In this document: one piece after another, positions 8,805-16,633 of the stretch | Numbering within the stretch: the first letter of the stretch is position 1 | How the letters are laid out: the number at the start of each line of letters is the position of its first letter | Assembly: GCA_900604495.1 (NCBI GenBank) | Contig: UWOR01000001.1 | Location: 310,001-374,000 of the forward strand | From: Desulfovibrio sp. Marseille-P6017 | Lineage (GTDB): Bacteria; Bacillota_A; Clostridia; Peptostreptococcales; Peptostreptococcaceae | Reading direction: 5' to 3' | DNA length: 64,000 nt | The notes under the pieces: model-generated | The model's database searches: none | Told to the model about the DNA's origin: nothing | What the model saw: the letters and a program-made list of their open reading frames with translations, nothing else | Position numbers and translations under genes: made by a program

Positions 8805-10109
8805 CTATCCAATATCATTTAATAAACTTGATGATTTCTTATCTTTTACTAAAGAGCCAACTATTGCTCCTCCTATTGCTGGAAGTATCCAGTTAAATCC
8901 TAGTGAAGCTAGTGGTAGTTTTGTCATAAATGGAGCTATGCCCCATAATCCATTTGCTACACTTAATAAACTAACTACTAATGTAGTATACGCTGCAAAT
9001 TTAAATATATTATCATTTCTAACTCTTGAAAATGATAATGATAATAATACTAATGCCATAAGCACTGGATAAACTATTTCAAGTATTGGTGCTGAGAATT
9101 TTATTATTGTTCCAACTCCAAAGTTTGATACAATTGCACTAAATACACAGACTGCAATAACTATAGTTTCATATTTTAATTTTCCTTTTGTAACATTTGA
9201 GAAATACTCTCCAGTAGCTGAAGTTAAACCTATAGATGTTGTTAAACAAGCTAAAGATACTATTACACATAATAATATTTTTCCTGGGTTACCAAGTAAA
9301 GCTGAAGTTATTTCAACCATTAATAGTGCTTGTGGTGTTTCTACATCAAACTTAGTCGATAGTGTTGCACCTAAATAAGTAAGTCCACCATATATAACTG
9401 CTAGTGCTACTGCCGCAACTAATCCTGACTTTATAGTTAATTTTACTTTTTCATCTGCTCTATTATATCCTTTGCTTGTTATTGCATTTATTATTACTCC
9501 TGCAAAAACTCCTGCTGCTAATGCATCCATTGTTAAATAACCTTGAGAAACTCCCTCTGCAAATAAGTTATTACTTATCATAACATCTGGGCTTATTTCT
9601 CCAATAGGATTTATTATTCCAAGTACTATTAAAGTTATAAGAGATAATATTAATAATGGCGTTAAAACTTTTCCTACTATATCAACAACCTTAGATGGTC
9701 TTATTGTAAGTAATAATGTTAAACCAAAGAATGCTATAGAAGCTATTATTGGTGCTATATTTCCTGATGAATTTAACATTGGTTGTATACCCATTTCATA
9801 TGTAGTTGCTGCTGTTCTTGGTATAGCTAAAAGTGGACCTATACATAAAACTGCTGATGCACCTATTATAGCAGCTAGTCCCTTGCCACCTCTGTTTAAT
9901 ACACTTTCTAATTTTCCAGTTCCTTTTACTACAGCTAGCAATACTAGTAAAGCTAATCCTACATCAGCTAGCACAAATCCACCAAGTGAAGTTAGCCAAC
10001 TTTCACCTGATACAAGCCCTAAATATGGAGGGAATAATAAATTTCCTGCTCCGAAAAACATAGAGAATAGGGCAAATCCTACTACTAGCGTGTCTACGCT
10101 TTTTTTCAT
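8805..10109 (-). CDS. brnQ: Branched-chain amino acid transporter (LIVCS family)
   Basis: A 434-residue protein with about 12 membrane segments. The opening FALFSMFFGAGNLLFPPYLG is the hallmark of BrnQ/BraB cation symporters for leucine, isoleucine and valine, and the length matches the family. The C-terminus carries the usual GFNWILPAIGG segment. It is a single gene. A 15-bp site matching the CodY consensus at 13 positions lies just upstream (10130-10144), which fits repression when branched-chain amino acids are plentiful. Confidence 0.93.
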   Translation of the reverse strand: MKKSVDTLVVGFALFSMFFGAGNLLFPPYLGLVSGESWLTSLGGFVLADVGLALLVLLAVVKGTGKLESVLNRGGKGLAAIIGASAVLCIGPLLAIPRTAATTYEMGIQPMLNSSGNIAPIIASIAFFGLTLLLTIRPSKVVDIVGKVLTPLLILSLITLIVLGIINPIGEISPDVMISNNLFAEGVSQGYLTMDALAAGVFAGVIINAITSKGYNRADEKVKLTIKSGLVAAVALAVIYGGLTYLGATLSTKFDVETPQALLMVEITSALLGNPGKILLCVIVSLACLTTSIGLTSATGEYFSNVTKGKLKYETIVIAVCVFSAIVSNFGVGTIIKFSAPILEIVYPVLMALVLLSLSFSRVRNDNIFKFAAYTTLVVSLLSVANGLWGIAPFMTKLPLASLGFNWILPAIGGAIVGSLVKDKKSSSLLNDIG

Positions 10110-10129
10110 ATACTTAACCTCCCCTTTTT

Positions 10130-10144
10130 AATTTTCAAAATATT
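10130..10144. promoter_or_regulatory. Candidate CodY box upstream of brnQ
   Basis: AATTTTCAAAATATT agrees at 13 of 15 positions with the CodY consensus AATTTTCWGAAAATT. It ends 20 bases before the brnQ start codon, next to the ribosome binding site. brnQ is a known CodY target in related bacteria. In DNA this AT-rich chance matches are common, so confidence is moderate. Confidence 0.45.
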
Positions 10145-10265
10145 TAATAAATTTAAAGTATATATAATTATACATTCATAAGTAATTTAAGTCAACTTTT
10201 TCCAAATTATAGAAATCATTTTTTTCTTGTGATAATATTACATACCCATTTATATATATATTAAA

Positions 10266-10295
10266 TTGTAATTTTTTAATTTATTAGTATATAAT
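10266..10295 (+). promoter_or_regulatory. Candidate sigma-A promoter of the glycerophosphodiesterase gene
   Basis: TTGTAA, an 18-base spacer and TATAAT precede the gene at 10344 by about 48 bases. The -10 is perfect and the -35 matches four of six positions. Confidence 0.5.
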
Positions 10296-10343
10296 TTATA
10301 TAATAGAAATAAAATTTATAATATTTTTATTGTAGGAGGTTTT

Positions 10344-11099
10344 ATGATAATCTTTGCTCATCGAGGTTATAGCGGTCGCTATCCTGAAAATACAATTTTA
10401 TCCTTTCAAGAAGCTTTAAAACTATCTATTTATGGAATTGAATTCGATGTTCATAAATCTAAAGATGGTAAATTAGTAGTTATTCACGATGAAGACGTTA
10501 AGCGTACTTTTAAAGGTAAAGGCTTAATTAAAGATTATAATTTAGAAGATTTAAAAAGCTTCAAATGTAAACAGCTTAAATATAGAAATAATGAACTTTG
10601 CAAAGTCCCTACCTTAGAAGAAGTTTTCGAACTTATAAAAAACACTAATTGTATTTTAAATATAGAAGCAAAAACTAATGTGTTTAACTATCATTTAGAA
10701 GAAGATGTACTTAAATTAATTCAAGAATATAATCTAGAAAATAGAGTTTTAATCTCAAGTTTTAATCATAAATGTATAAAAGATTTTCAAAATCTTAACT
10801 CTAAAATAAAATATGGAGCTCTTTATTTAAACAAGAAAGACTATTATCCAGAAAATAACGTAGTTGATCATGCAAAAAAGTTAAATGTTTATAGCATTCA
10901 CATAAGTAGAAAACTAGCTTCAAAAGAAATAGTTGAATTAGCACATAAAAATAATTTAAAAGTCTTTGTGTATACAATAAATTTTCCTTGTTTAATGAAG
11001 AAAATGATTAAACTCAATGTAGATGGTATATTTACAAATTATCCTATTTTAATGAAAAAAGTATTAGATAAAAATAAAGTTGACAATATCAATAATTAG
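10344..11099 (+). CDS. Glycerophosphodiester phosphodiesterase (GDPD family)
   Basis: A 251-residue soluble TIM-barrel enzyme. The metal and catalytic residues sit in FAHRGYSGRYPENT (about 4-17), GIEFDVHKSKDGKLVVIHDE (about 32-51) and the later LNIEAKT strand, the standard GDPD pattern. The C-terminus has VFVYTIN and VDGIFTNYP, which close the barrel. It hydrolyses glycerophosphodiesters to glycerol-3-phosphate and an alcohol. There is no signal peptide, so it acts in the cytoplasm. The start follows TAGGAGG. It appears monocistronic, with the next gene 109 bases downstream having its own ribosome binding site. Confidence 0.92.
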   Translation: MIIFAHRGYSGRYPENTILSFQEALKLSIYGIEFDVHKSKDGKLVVIHDEDVKRTFKGKGLIKDYNLEDLKSFKCKQLKYRNNELCKVPTLEEVFELIKNTNCILNIEAKTNVFNYHLEEDVLKLIQEYNLENRVLISSFNHKCIKDFQNLNSKIKYGALYLNKKDYYPENNVVDHAKKLNVYSIHISRKLASKEIVELAHKNNLKVFVYTINFPCLMKKMIKLNVDGIFTNYPILMKKVLDKNKVDNINN

Positions 11100-11208
11100 G
11101 AGTACATTATTTAATAAATAATTTAGCTATCAGTATATTGGATACTTATTTTGTTTAAATTATTTATAAATATAATAAGTTTTAAAGATTATCGGAGGAT
11201 ATATAACT

Positions 11209-11769
11209 ATGAACGTATTAGAAGTTTTTGTAGAAAATTTATGTGGTAACTTTAATAATGATGAACAAATAAGAAATCAAGAAGAAAACGGAAATATAAC
11301 ACATCCAAAAGCAAAACATATCAATGGGGTTTGTAATAGCAAAATAAAAAACTTACCAAAAGATTTTAATGGCTACTTCGTAATAGAAGAAAGTTATTAT
11401 AATCAAGGTGGTAGACAAAACATACTTCCTCATTTATTCTTATTCACATTAAATGAAGATAATAAAGTTGTACTAGAATCCTATGAATTGCCTAACAATG
11501 TATCAAAAGAGGATTTTAGAAATGACAATGAAAATCTAATAATGGACTATAATGAGCTTGTAAAATCAGAAAAGTTTAATCCAATGATATATAACGAAGA
11601 TAATGGAGTATTTACTGGAGAAAGTACTAGTATGTTTTCACCAGTAACAAAATTTATATTAAAAGAAAAAATAGAAAACAACACTTTATACGTAAGCGAG
11701 ATTTTCTATAAAAACAACAAAAAGACCTTCGGCTTCGAAGATCCTATCATATATAAAAAGGTTAATTAA
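11209..11769 (+). CDS. Conserved hypothetical protein, distantly CpeT/CpcT-like
   Basis: A 186-residue soluble protein that I do not recognise firmly. The start ATG follows ATCGGAGGA. The opening LCGNFNNDEQIRNQEENG and the later YFVIEESYYNQGGRQNILPHLFLFTL recall the CpeT/DUF1001 fold (a phycobilin lyase family that has non-photosynthetic relatives in clostridia), but this is a weak resemblance. There is no signal peptide and no membrane segment. Its stop codon forms the first bases of the long hairpin at 11768-11897, so its mRNA would end in that structure. It converges with the siroheme reductase gene. Confidence 0.55.
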   Translation: MNVLEVFVENLCGNFNNDEQIRNQEENGNITHPKAKHINGVCNSKIKNLPKDFNGYFVIEESYYNQGGRQNILPHLFLFTLNEDNKVVLESYELPNNVSKEDFRNDNENLIMDYNELVKSEKFNPMIYNEDNGVFTGESTSMFSPVTKFILKEKIENNTLYVSEIFYKNNKKTFGFEDPIIYKKVN

Positions 11770-11897
11770 TATTCGGATTGTTCAGGATGAATTAGTGCAG
11801 GAGGATATATGAATTTTAAGTCATTTGCAGTATCTTTTCAACTGCATGACTTAAAATCATATACCTCCAAGCTAATTCATCCGTCTATCCGAATATT
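11768..11897. repeat. Long intergenic hairpin, copy 1 of the GCAGC-core family
   Basis: Three nested perfect arms occupy the whole gap between two convergent genes. The outer pair is AATATTCGGAT with its complement (11768-11778 / 11887-11897). The middle pair is GGATGAATTAG with its complement (11785-11795 / 11872-11882). The inner arm runs from GGAGG to GTCAT (11800-11824), with one or two bulges. The tip reads TTGCAGTATCTTTTCAACTGC, in which the inner stem GCAGT/ACTGC differs from the GCAGC/GCTGC of other copies by a compensated pair. There is no T-run. Confidence 0.85.
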
Positions 11898-11898
11898 A

Positions 11899-12852
11899 TT
11901 AGCATGTTGCTCCTCCTACTAAATGAAGGTCTGCGTTTAATATTTCTTCTTTTCTTTCTAGTATGTTTCCGCTTAGTATTTCATCTTCTATTTTTTCAAA
12001 TCCTATTCTGTCTATCATATCTCCAAATCTTTCACCTGTTTTACCTTGTTCTCTGTATAGTAATATGGTTTTTTCTAGGATTTCTTTTACTTCTTCTATT
12101 GAATATATTCCTTTTATTGGAGTTCCTGGTCTTGAAAGTTTCCCCCATTTTCCTCCCAGTATTACTTTTAAACCTTCTTTTCCACCTTCTATTGCATCAA
12201 AATGACATTTATCTATGCATAAACCGCAGTTGTTACATTTATCTTTGTCTATAATTAGTTTTCCATCGACTACTTTCGCAGCTCCTATTTTACAAGAAGC
12301 TTCTACTGCACATTTTTTGCATCCTGAGCACATGTCTTCATCGTACTTAGGTACATGTTGACCTATCAGTCCAAAATCATTTAAACTTGGTTTTATACAG
12401 TTATTTGGACATCCACCTATTCCTATTTTAAATTTATGTGGTAGTTTTACATCATAATACCTATTATAAAATTGTTCATGTAATTCTGTTCCTAACTTTT
12501 GTGTATCATAAAGTCCAAATGTACAGACAGTACCTTTGCATGGTACTACTGGTCTTACTCTTGATCCTGTTCCCCCTGATTTAAGACCATCTTTTGCCAA
12601 ATGCTCTTTTACATTTTCTATATTTTCAAATTCTATGCCAGGTACTTCTAATGTTAATCTAGTCGTAAGTGATACATTTCCATTTCCATATTTTCTTGCT
12701 ACATCACATACATTTTGTAATTGGTCTACATTTAAAGCTCCATTTTCAGTTACTACTCTACAAGAAAAATGTACTCCATCATTGTTTGATAAAAATCCCT
12801 GGCTCTTTACTGCTTTTCTTTGTTCTGCACTTATTTTTGGTTTAATTGCCAT
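11899..12852 (-). CDS. Siroheme-dependent nitrite/sulfite reductase with ferredoxin domain
   Basis: A 317-residue protein. An N-terminal ferredoxin-like half-domain (about 1-70) is followed by the siroheme/4Fe-4S core with CKGTVCTFGLYDT (about 104-116) and IGGCPNNCIKPSLNDFG (about 143-159), which supply the four cluster cysteines. A two-cluster ferredoxin insert follows (CSGCKKC, CNNCGLCIDKCHFDAI, about 171-220). This is the layout of the anaerobic sulfite reductase AsrC and small assimilatory-type reductases of clostridia. No asrA or asrB is present. It starts 1 base after the upstream CoA-disulfide reductase, so the two form an operon. The reaction is likely six-electron reduction of sulfite or nitrite, electron donor unknown. 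Confidence 0.85.
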   Translation of the reverse strand: MAIKPKISAEQRKAVKSQGFLSNNDGVHFSCRVVTENGALNVDQLQNVCDVARKYGNGNVSLTTRLTLEVPGIEFENIENVKEHLAKDGLKSGGTGSRVRPVVPCKGTVCTFGLYDTQKLGTELHEQFYNRYYDVKLPHKFKIGIGGCPNNCIKPSLNDFGLIGQHVPKYDEDMCSGCKKCAVEASCKIGAAKVVDGKLIIDKDKCNNCGLCIDKCHFDAIEGGKEGLKVILGGKWGKLSRPGTPIKGIYSIEEVKEILEKTILLYREQGKTGERFGDMIDRIGFEKIEDEILSGNILERKEEILNADLHLVGGATC

Positions 12853-12853
12853 T

Positions 12854-14491
12854 TTATAAATCCCCCATTTCTTTGTTTAGTGATAATCCACCTTCTAATA
12901 TACTTAAGTTTTTATATCCGTAATATTCCATTCTGTTGTAAGTTAAATATGCTCTTTTCCCTCTTTGGCATACTAATAATATTTTGTCATCATATTCAAG
13001 TCCATCTACCTTACCATCTATATCAGTTAAATTTACATACATAGCATCTTCTATACTTGGAGCTTTGTTTACATCAACAACTTTATAACTATCTTGATTT
13101 TCTATAAAATCTTCAAATTTTATTATATTTACACTTTCATAAATCTTGTTTAATAAAACATTAGCAACATGACCTACTGGAGATATTGCTGTTGAGAATG
13201 GTGGTGCGTATGCTAAGTCTAAATCTTGTAAATCACTTACCTTAGCTTTAAAGTGAATAGCTGTTGCAATTGTATCTATTTGCTTATCTACACTACCTTT
13301 TCCAAATACTTGAGCTCCAAGTACCTGTTCAGTATTTTTATCAGCTATTAATTTTATAAATAATAATCCTGCACCTGGATAATAGTGAGCTTTATCATCT
13401 AGTGGAACTATTACACTTTCAACATTATGACCTAAAGCTATTGCATCTTTTTCAGTAAGGCCAGTTCTTGCTGCACTTATATCTAATATTTTAACAATTG
13501 AAGTTCCAAGTACTCCTTTAAATCTACTTTCTTTTCCTACTATAGTCCTTGCTACGCATCTACCTTCTTTATTAGCTGATGATCCCATTGGTGACCAAGT
13601 ACTTTCATTAGTTATTATATTTTTTACACATGCACAATCACCTACTGCAAATATATCCTCATCATCTGTTTGCATGTTATAGTTTACACTTATAGTTTCA
13701 TTTTTTTCTAAGCTTAATCCACAATCTTTAGCTATTTTTGAATTAGGTCTTATCCCTACACTCATTACTACTAAATCAGCTTTCATAACTCTTTTATCTG
13801 TTTTAATTTTACTTACTCTTTTTTCTCCTATTATAGAAGTTACTTTTTCATCTGTAAGTACCATAATTCCTTCATCTATTAATCTTTCTTGTATGTATGA
13901 TGATACCTCTTTATCAAAACCTGGAGGTATGTTTTCATTGGCATCTATTATAGTAGTTTTAATATTATTTTCAAAAAGGTTTTCTGCTATTTCAAGACCT
14001 ATAAATCCACCACCAACGACTACTGCTCTTTTTATATCTTCTTTTTCTATAATACTTCTTAAGTTAATTGCATCTTCTGGAGTTCTTACATAATAAATTC
14101 CTTCTAAATCTATCCCCTCCAAATTAGGCTTTATTGGACTTGCTCCAGTTGCTATAACTAATTTGTCATATGAAAATTCCTTTTCTTCATTTGTTATAAT
14201 ATTTTTTGTATTAACAGTTTTTTTATCTCTATTTATTTTTAGAGCTTGTGTATTTGTAATAACCTTTACTTGGGTAAGTTTTTCGAAAGTTTGCGGAGTA
14301 TTAACTATAAGACTTTCTTTATTTTCTATTACTCCACCTACATAATATGGAAGGCCACATCCTGCATATGATATATCTTTTCCGTTTGTAATAATAGTTA
14401 CATTAAAATCTCTATTTTCTCTTTTTAATTTTGCAGCAGTTTTAGTACCAGCTGCAACACCACCTATAACTAAAATATCCATTTTTATCAC
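12854..14491 (-). CDS. CoA-disulfide reductase/NADH oxidase-type flavoprotein with C-terminal rhodanese domain
   Basis: A 545-residue fusion. Residues 1-450 are a pyridine-nucleotide disulfide oxidoreductase with the FAD loop VIGGVAAGTKTA. The single redox cysteine lies in SYAGCGLPYYVGG (about 44-56, as in CoA-disulfide reductases), the NAD loop is VVVGGGFIGLEIAE, and FAVGDCA binds FAD. Residues about 455-545 are a rhodanese domain with the active-site loop CQRGKRA. Such fusions act as CoA-disulfide or CoA-persulfide reductases and couple sulfane sulfur transfer to NADH. The partner siroheme reductase downstream and the divergent LysR gene support a sulfur-redox role. Confidence 0.88.
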   Translation of the reverse strand: MIKMDILVIGGVAAGTKTAAKLKRENRDFNVTIITNGKDISYAGCGLPYYVGGVIENKESLIVNTPQTFEKLTQVKVITNTQALKINRDKKTVNTKNIITNEEKEFSYDKLVIATGASPIKPNLEGIDLEGIYYVRTPEDAINLRSIIEKEDIKRAVVVGGGFIGLEIAENLFENNIKTTIIDANENIPPGFDKEVSSYIQERLIDEGIMVLTDEKVTSIIGEKRVSKIKTDKRVMKADLVVMSVGIRPNSKIAKDCGLSLEKNETISVNYNMQTDDEDIFAVGDCACVKNIITNESTWSPMGSSANKEGRCVARTIVGKESRFKGVLGTSIVKILDISAARTGLTEKDAIALGHNVESVIVPLDDKAHYYPGAGLLFIKLIADKNTEQVLGAQVFGKGSVDKQIDTIATAIHFKAKVSDLQDLDLAYAPPFSTAISPVGHVANVLLNKIYESVNIIKFEDFIENQDSYKVVDVNKAPSIEDAMYVNLTDIDGKVDGLEYDDKILLVCQRGKRAYLTYNRMEYYGYKNLSILEGGLSLNKEMGDL

Positions 14492-14617
14492 CCTTTTAGA
14501 TTTTTTTAATCATTATTTACTTTAATTGTAGTTAGGTTTTTATATAATGTAAAATTATAAATATTTATTGATTTATAAATTCTTCTTATATACAATTTTC
14601 TTATAGGGGGAAGTGGT

Positions 14618-15502
14618 ATGATTGATTTTAGATTAAAAACATTTATAGATTTATGTGATACTAAAAGCTATACAAAAACAGCTAAAAACTTGTCTATAAC
14701 TCAACCAGCAGTTAGTCAACATATAAAGTATTTAGAGGAAAAATATAATTTAAAACTTTTTAACTATATTAGTAAGAAACTTAGTTTAACAGAAGAAGGA
14801 TATGATTTTTTATGCTCTATTCAAAAACTCCAAACAATGTCTACTAATATAGAACACCATTTGAAAGATTATCAAAGTAAAAGCAAGTCCTTAGTTTTTG
14901 GTGCAACTCGAACTATTGGAGAGTTTTATTTAACTCCCTATTTAAAGAAATATCTTAAGTTATATCCAAATAATAATATTTCTATGATTGTAAACAATAC
15001 AAAGTATTTACTTCACAGCTTGAATAAAGGTAGTATAGATTTTGCAATAATTGACGGTCATTTTAATAAATCTGATTATAATACTTACCCTATTAGTAAG
15101 GAGAATTTAGTTGTAGTTGCTTCTCCTTTAAATAAATTATCTTATAAAAAATCAATTACATTTGAAGACTTATGTAACGAGACATTAATTTTAAGAGAAA
15201 AAGGTTCTGGAAGTAGAGAAATTTTTACAATGTATCTTTATGAAAACAACTATTCTTATAGAAACTTTAATCATGTTATTGAAATTGGAAATATAAGTGT
15301 AATTAAAGAATTAGTTAAAGACAACCTAGGCATTTCCATAATGTATGAAAAAGCCGCAAAAAAAGAAATTGAAAGAAATGAATTAATAATATTAGATATA
15401 AATAATATGTCTTTATCTCATGAATTTAATTTTATCTTTTTAAAAGAGTCTATATTTACTAATGATTATACTAATTTTTATAACTTTCTAATGAGTACTT
15501 AG
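14618..15502 (+). CDS. LysR-family transcriptional regulator
   Basis: A 294-residue regulator. The N-terminal winged helix-turn-helix (TFIDLCDTKSYTKTAKNLSITQPAVSQHIKYLEEKYNLKLF, about 6-50) is followed by a periplasmic-binding-like effector domain (VFGATRTIGEFYLTPYLKKY, about 92-290). It is divergent from the CoA-disulfide reductase/siroheme reductase operon with 126 bases between starts, the classic position for a LysR protein controlling its neighbour. The effector is unknown; a reduced sulfur or cysteine precursor is plausible by analogy with CysB/CysL-type regulators. The start follows TAGGGGGAAG. Confidence 0.9.
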   Translation: MIDFRLKTFIDLCDTKSYTKTAKNLSITQPAVSQHIKYLEEKYNLKLFNYISKKLSLTEEGYDFLCSIQKLQTMSTNIEHHLKDYQSKSKSLVFGATRTIGEFYLTPYLKKYLKLYPNNNISMIVNNTKYLLHSLNKGSIDFAIIDGHFNKSDYNTYPISKENLVVVASPLNKLSYKKSITFEDLCNETLILREKGSGSREIFTMYLYENNYSYRNFNHVIEIGNISVIKELVKDNLGISIMYEKAAKKEIERNELIILDINNMSLSHEFNFIFLKESIFTNDYTNFYNFLMST

Positions 15503-15521
15503 TTTAATTATTGTGTAAATG

Positions 15522-15569
15522 AAATATCCATACTTATAAAATTAATTGATTTTATAAGTATGGATATTT
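15522..15569. terminator. Long perfect hairpin between convergent lysR and flavodoxin genes
   Basis: AAATATCCATACTTATAAAA pairs perfectly with its complement around an 8-base loop. Only short T-runs flank it, but its place between convergent stops suggests a bidirectional terminator. It lacks the GCAGC core of the hairpin family. Confidence 0.65.
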
Positions 15570-15586
15570 ATATGTCTACTCTATAT

Positions 15587-16036
15587 TTAATTAACTTGCT
15601 TTGCTTCTACTGATAAAGTATATTTTTTACCTAAGCTGGTAAGGTTTTCTATATCTTCACTTGATGGACCTTCATTACAGATTATGCTTTGCTCAACTAA
15701 GATTCCTCCACACTTTTTAACTCTTTCTTCCCAATCTTGCATCCATTCACCATCGCCCCATCCGTATGAACCAAATAATATAATCTTTTTACCGCTTATA
15801 TCATTTGATATACTTTCCATAAATGGTTCCATTTCTGTTTCTTCTAACTCTTCATTTCCCATAGATGAGCATCCTAAAAATAATATATCTGCTTCCTTTA
15901 CATCATCTAAACTAGCATTTTCAACTGAAAGTAGCTTAACATTTTCGCTACCCTTACTTCCATCGTAAATTGACTTAGCCATTAATTCTGTATTACCTGT
16001 TCCACTCCAGTATATTATATTTACTCTATTACTCAT
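15587..16036 (-). CDS. Flavodoxin
   Basis: A 149-residue short-chain flavodoxin. The FMN phosphate loop is IIYWSGTGNTELMAKSI (about 8-24). The ring-stacking loops lie near FLGCSSMGNEELEETEMEPF (about 53-72) and LFGSYGWGDGEWMQDW (about 87-102), all as in clostridial flavodoxins. It is a one-electron carrier that replaces ferredoxin when iron is scarce. A near-perfect Fur box immediately upstream supports iron-controlled expression. It stands alone, next to the sulfur-redox operon regulator. Confidence 0.93.
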   Translation of the reverse strand: MSNRVNIIYWSGTGNTELMAKSIYDGSKGSENVKLLSVENASLDDVKEADILFLGCSSMGNEELEETEMEPFMESISNDISGKKIILFGSYGWGDGEWMQDWEERVKKCGGILVEQSIICNEGPSSEDIENLTSLGKKYTLSVEAKQVN

Positions 16037-16053
16037 ATCTTGCCCTCCTTTTT

Positions 16054-16072
16054 ATTAATGATAATCATTATC
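16054..16072. promoter_or_regulatory. Fur box of the flavodoxin gene
   Basis: ATTAATGATAATCATTATC matches the classical 19-bp Fur consensus GATAATGATAATCATTATC at all but two positions. It is centred about 27 bases before the flavodoxin start, so Fur-Fe(II) binding would cover the promoter or early leader. Confidence 0.85.
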
Positions 16073-16225
16073 ATCTTAATTTTATAATAGCTATTTATCT
16101 TCTCTACGTCAAGTATTTTTTGATATTTATTTTCAATAGATTTTACTTATCATTTTAAATTATATATTCTATATTTCCCCAATCTATTGTATACTGTATA
16201 TCTACAGTACTTTAGGGGGATATTT

Positions 16226-16573
16226 ATGTATGAAATTTATTTTCTAATATTTTTATTTGGAGTGCTTGGTTTTTTATTTAGTAGAGTGTTATCTAAATTA
16301 AACACAAGTAGAGATACGGGTAAATTTAAAAATATAAGATTAAGTTATAGTAAATATATTATGATTATAAGCTTAGTCATAATTATCTCTAGTATTATAT
16401 CTACACTTATAGAGTTTTTTACATTTAAACTGTCCTGCACTGAATGGTATATTGTATTTGGGACAATGAATTTATTTTTAAGTATATCTTGTTTATTAAT
16501 TTTATTTTTACTATTTATAGGTTTTACTATTACAAATTTAATTGCCTATATCAACAAAAGAATTGCTAAATAA
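16226..16573 (+). CDS. Small membrane protein of unknown function
   Basis: The 115-residue product from the ATG at 16226, behind TTTAGGGGGA, has three hydrophobic segments (about 3-20, 45-65 and 75-105) separated by short basic loops. An upstream in-frame ATG at 16187 lacks a ribosome binding site. I recognise no domain. It lies between the flavodoxin and histidine-kinase genes, facing the latter across a shared terminator, and appears monocistronic. Confidence 0.6.
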   Translation: MYEIYFLIFLFGVLGFLFSRVLSKLNTSRDTGKFKNIRLSYSKYIMIISLVIIISSIISTLIEFFTFKLSCTEWYIVFGTMNLFLSISCLLILFLLFIGFTITNLIAYINKRIAK

Positions 16574-16579
16574 AAAACT

Positions 16580-16621
16580 AATAGAATGGCATACATAAAT
16601 TTTATGTATGCCATTCTTATT
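16580..16621. terminator. Bidirectional terminator
   Basis: AGAATGGCATACATAAA pairs with TTTATGTATGCCATTCT around a minimal loop between convergent genes, with A-rich and T-rich flanks. Confidence 0.8.
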
Positions 16622-16633
16622 AAATTTAACTAA

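Noticed and set aside
11768..11897. Treating the long hairpins simply as Rho-independent terminators
   Set aside because: They lack a T-run after either arm, share a conserved tip, and two of five lie between co-directional genes. Ordinary terminators in this window look quite different.
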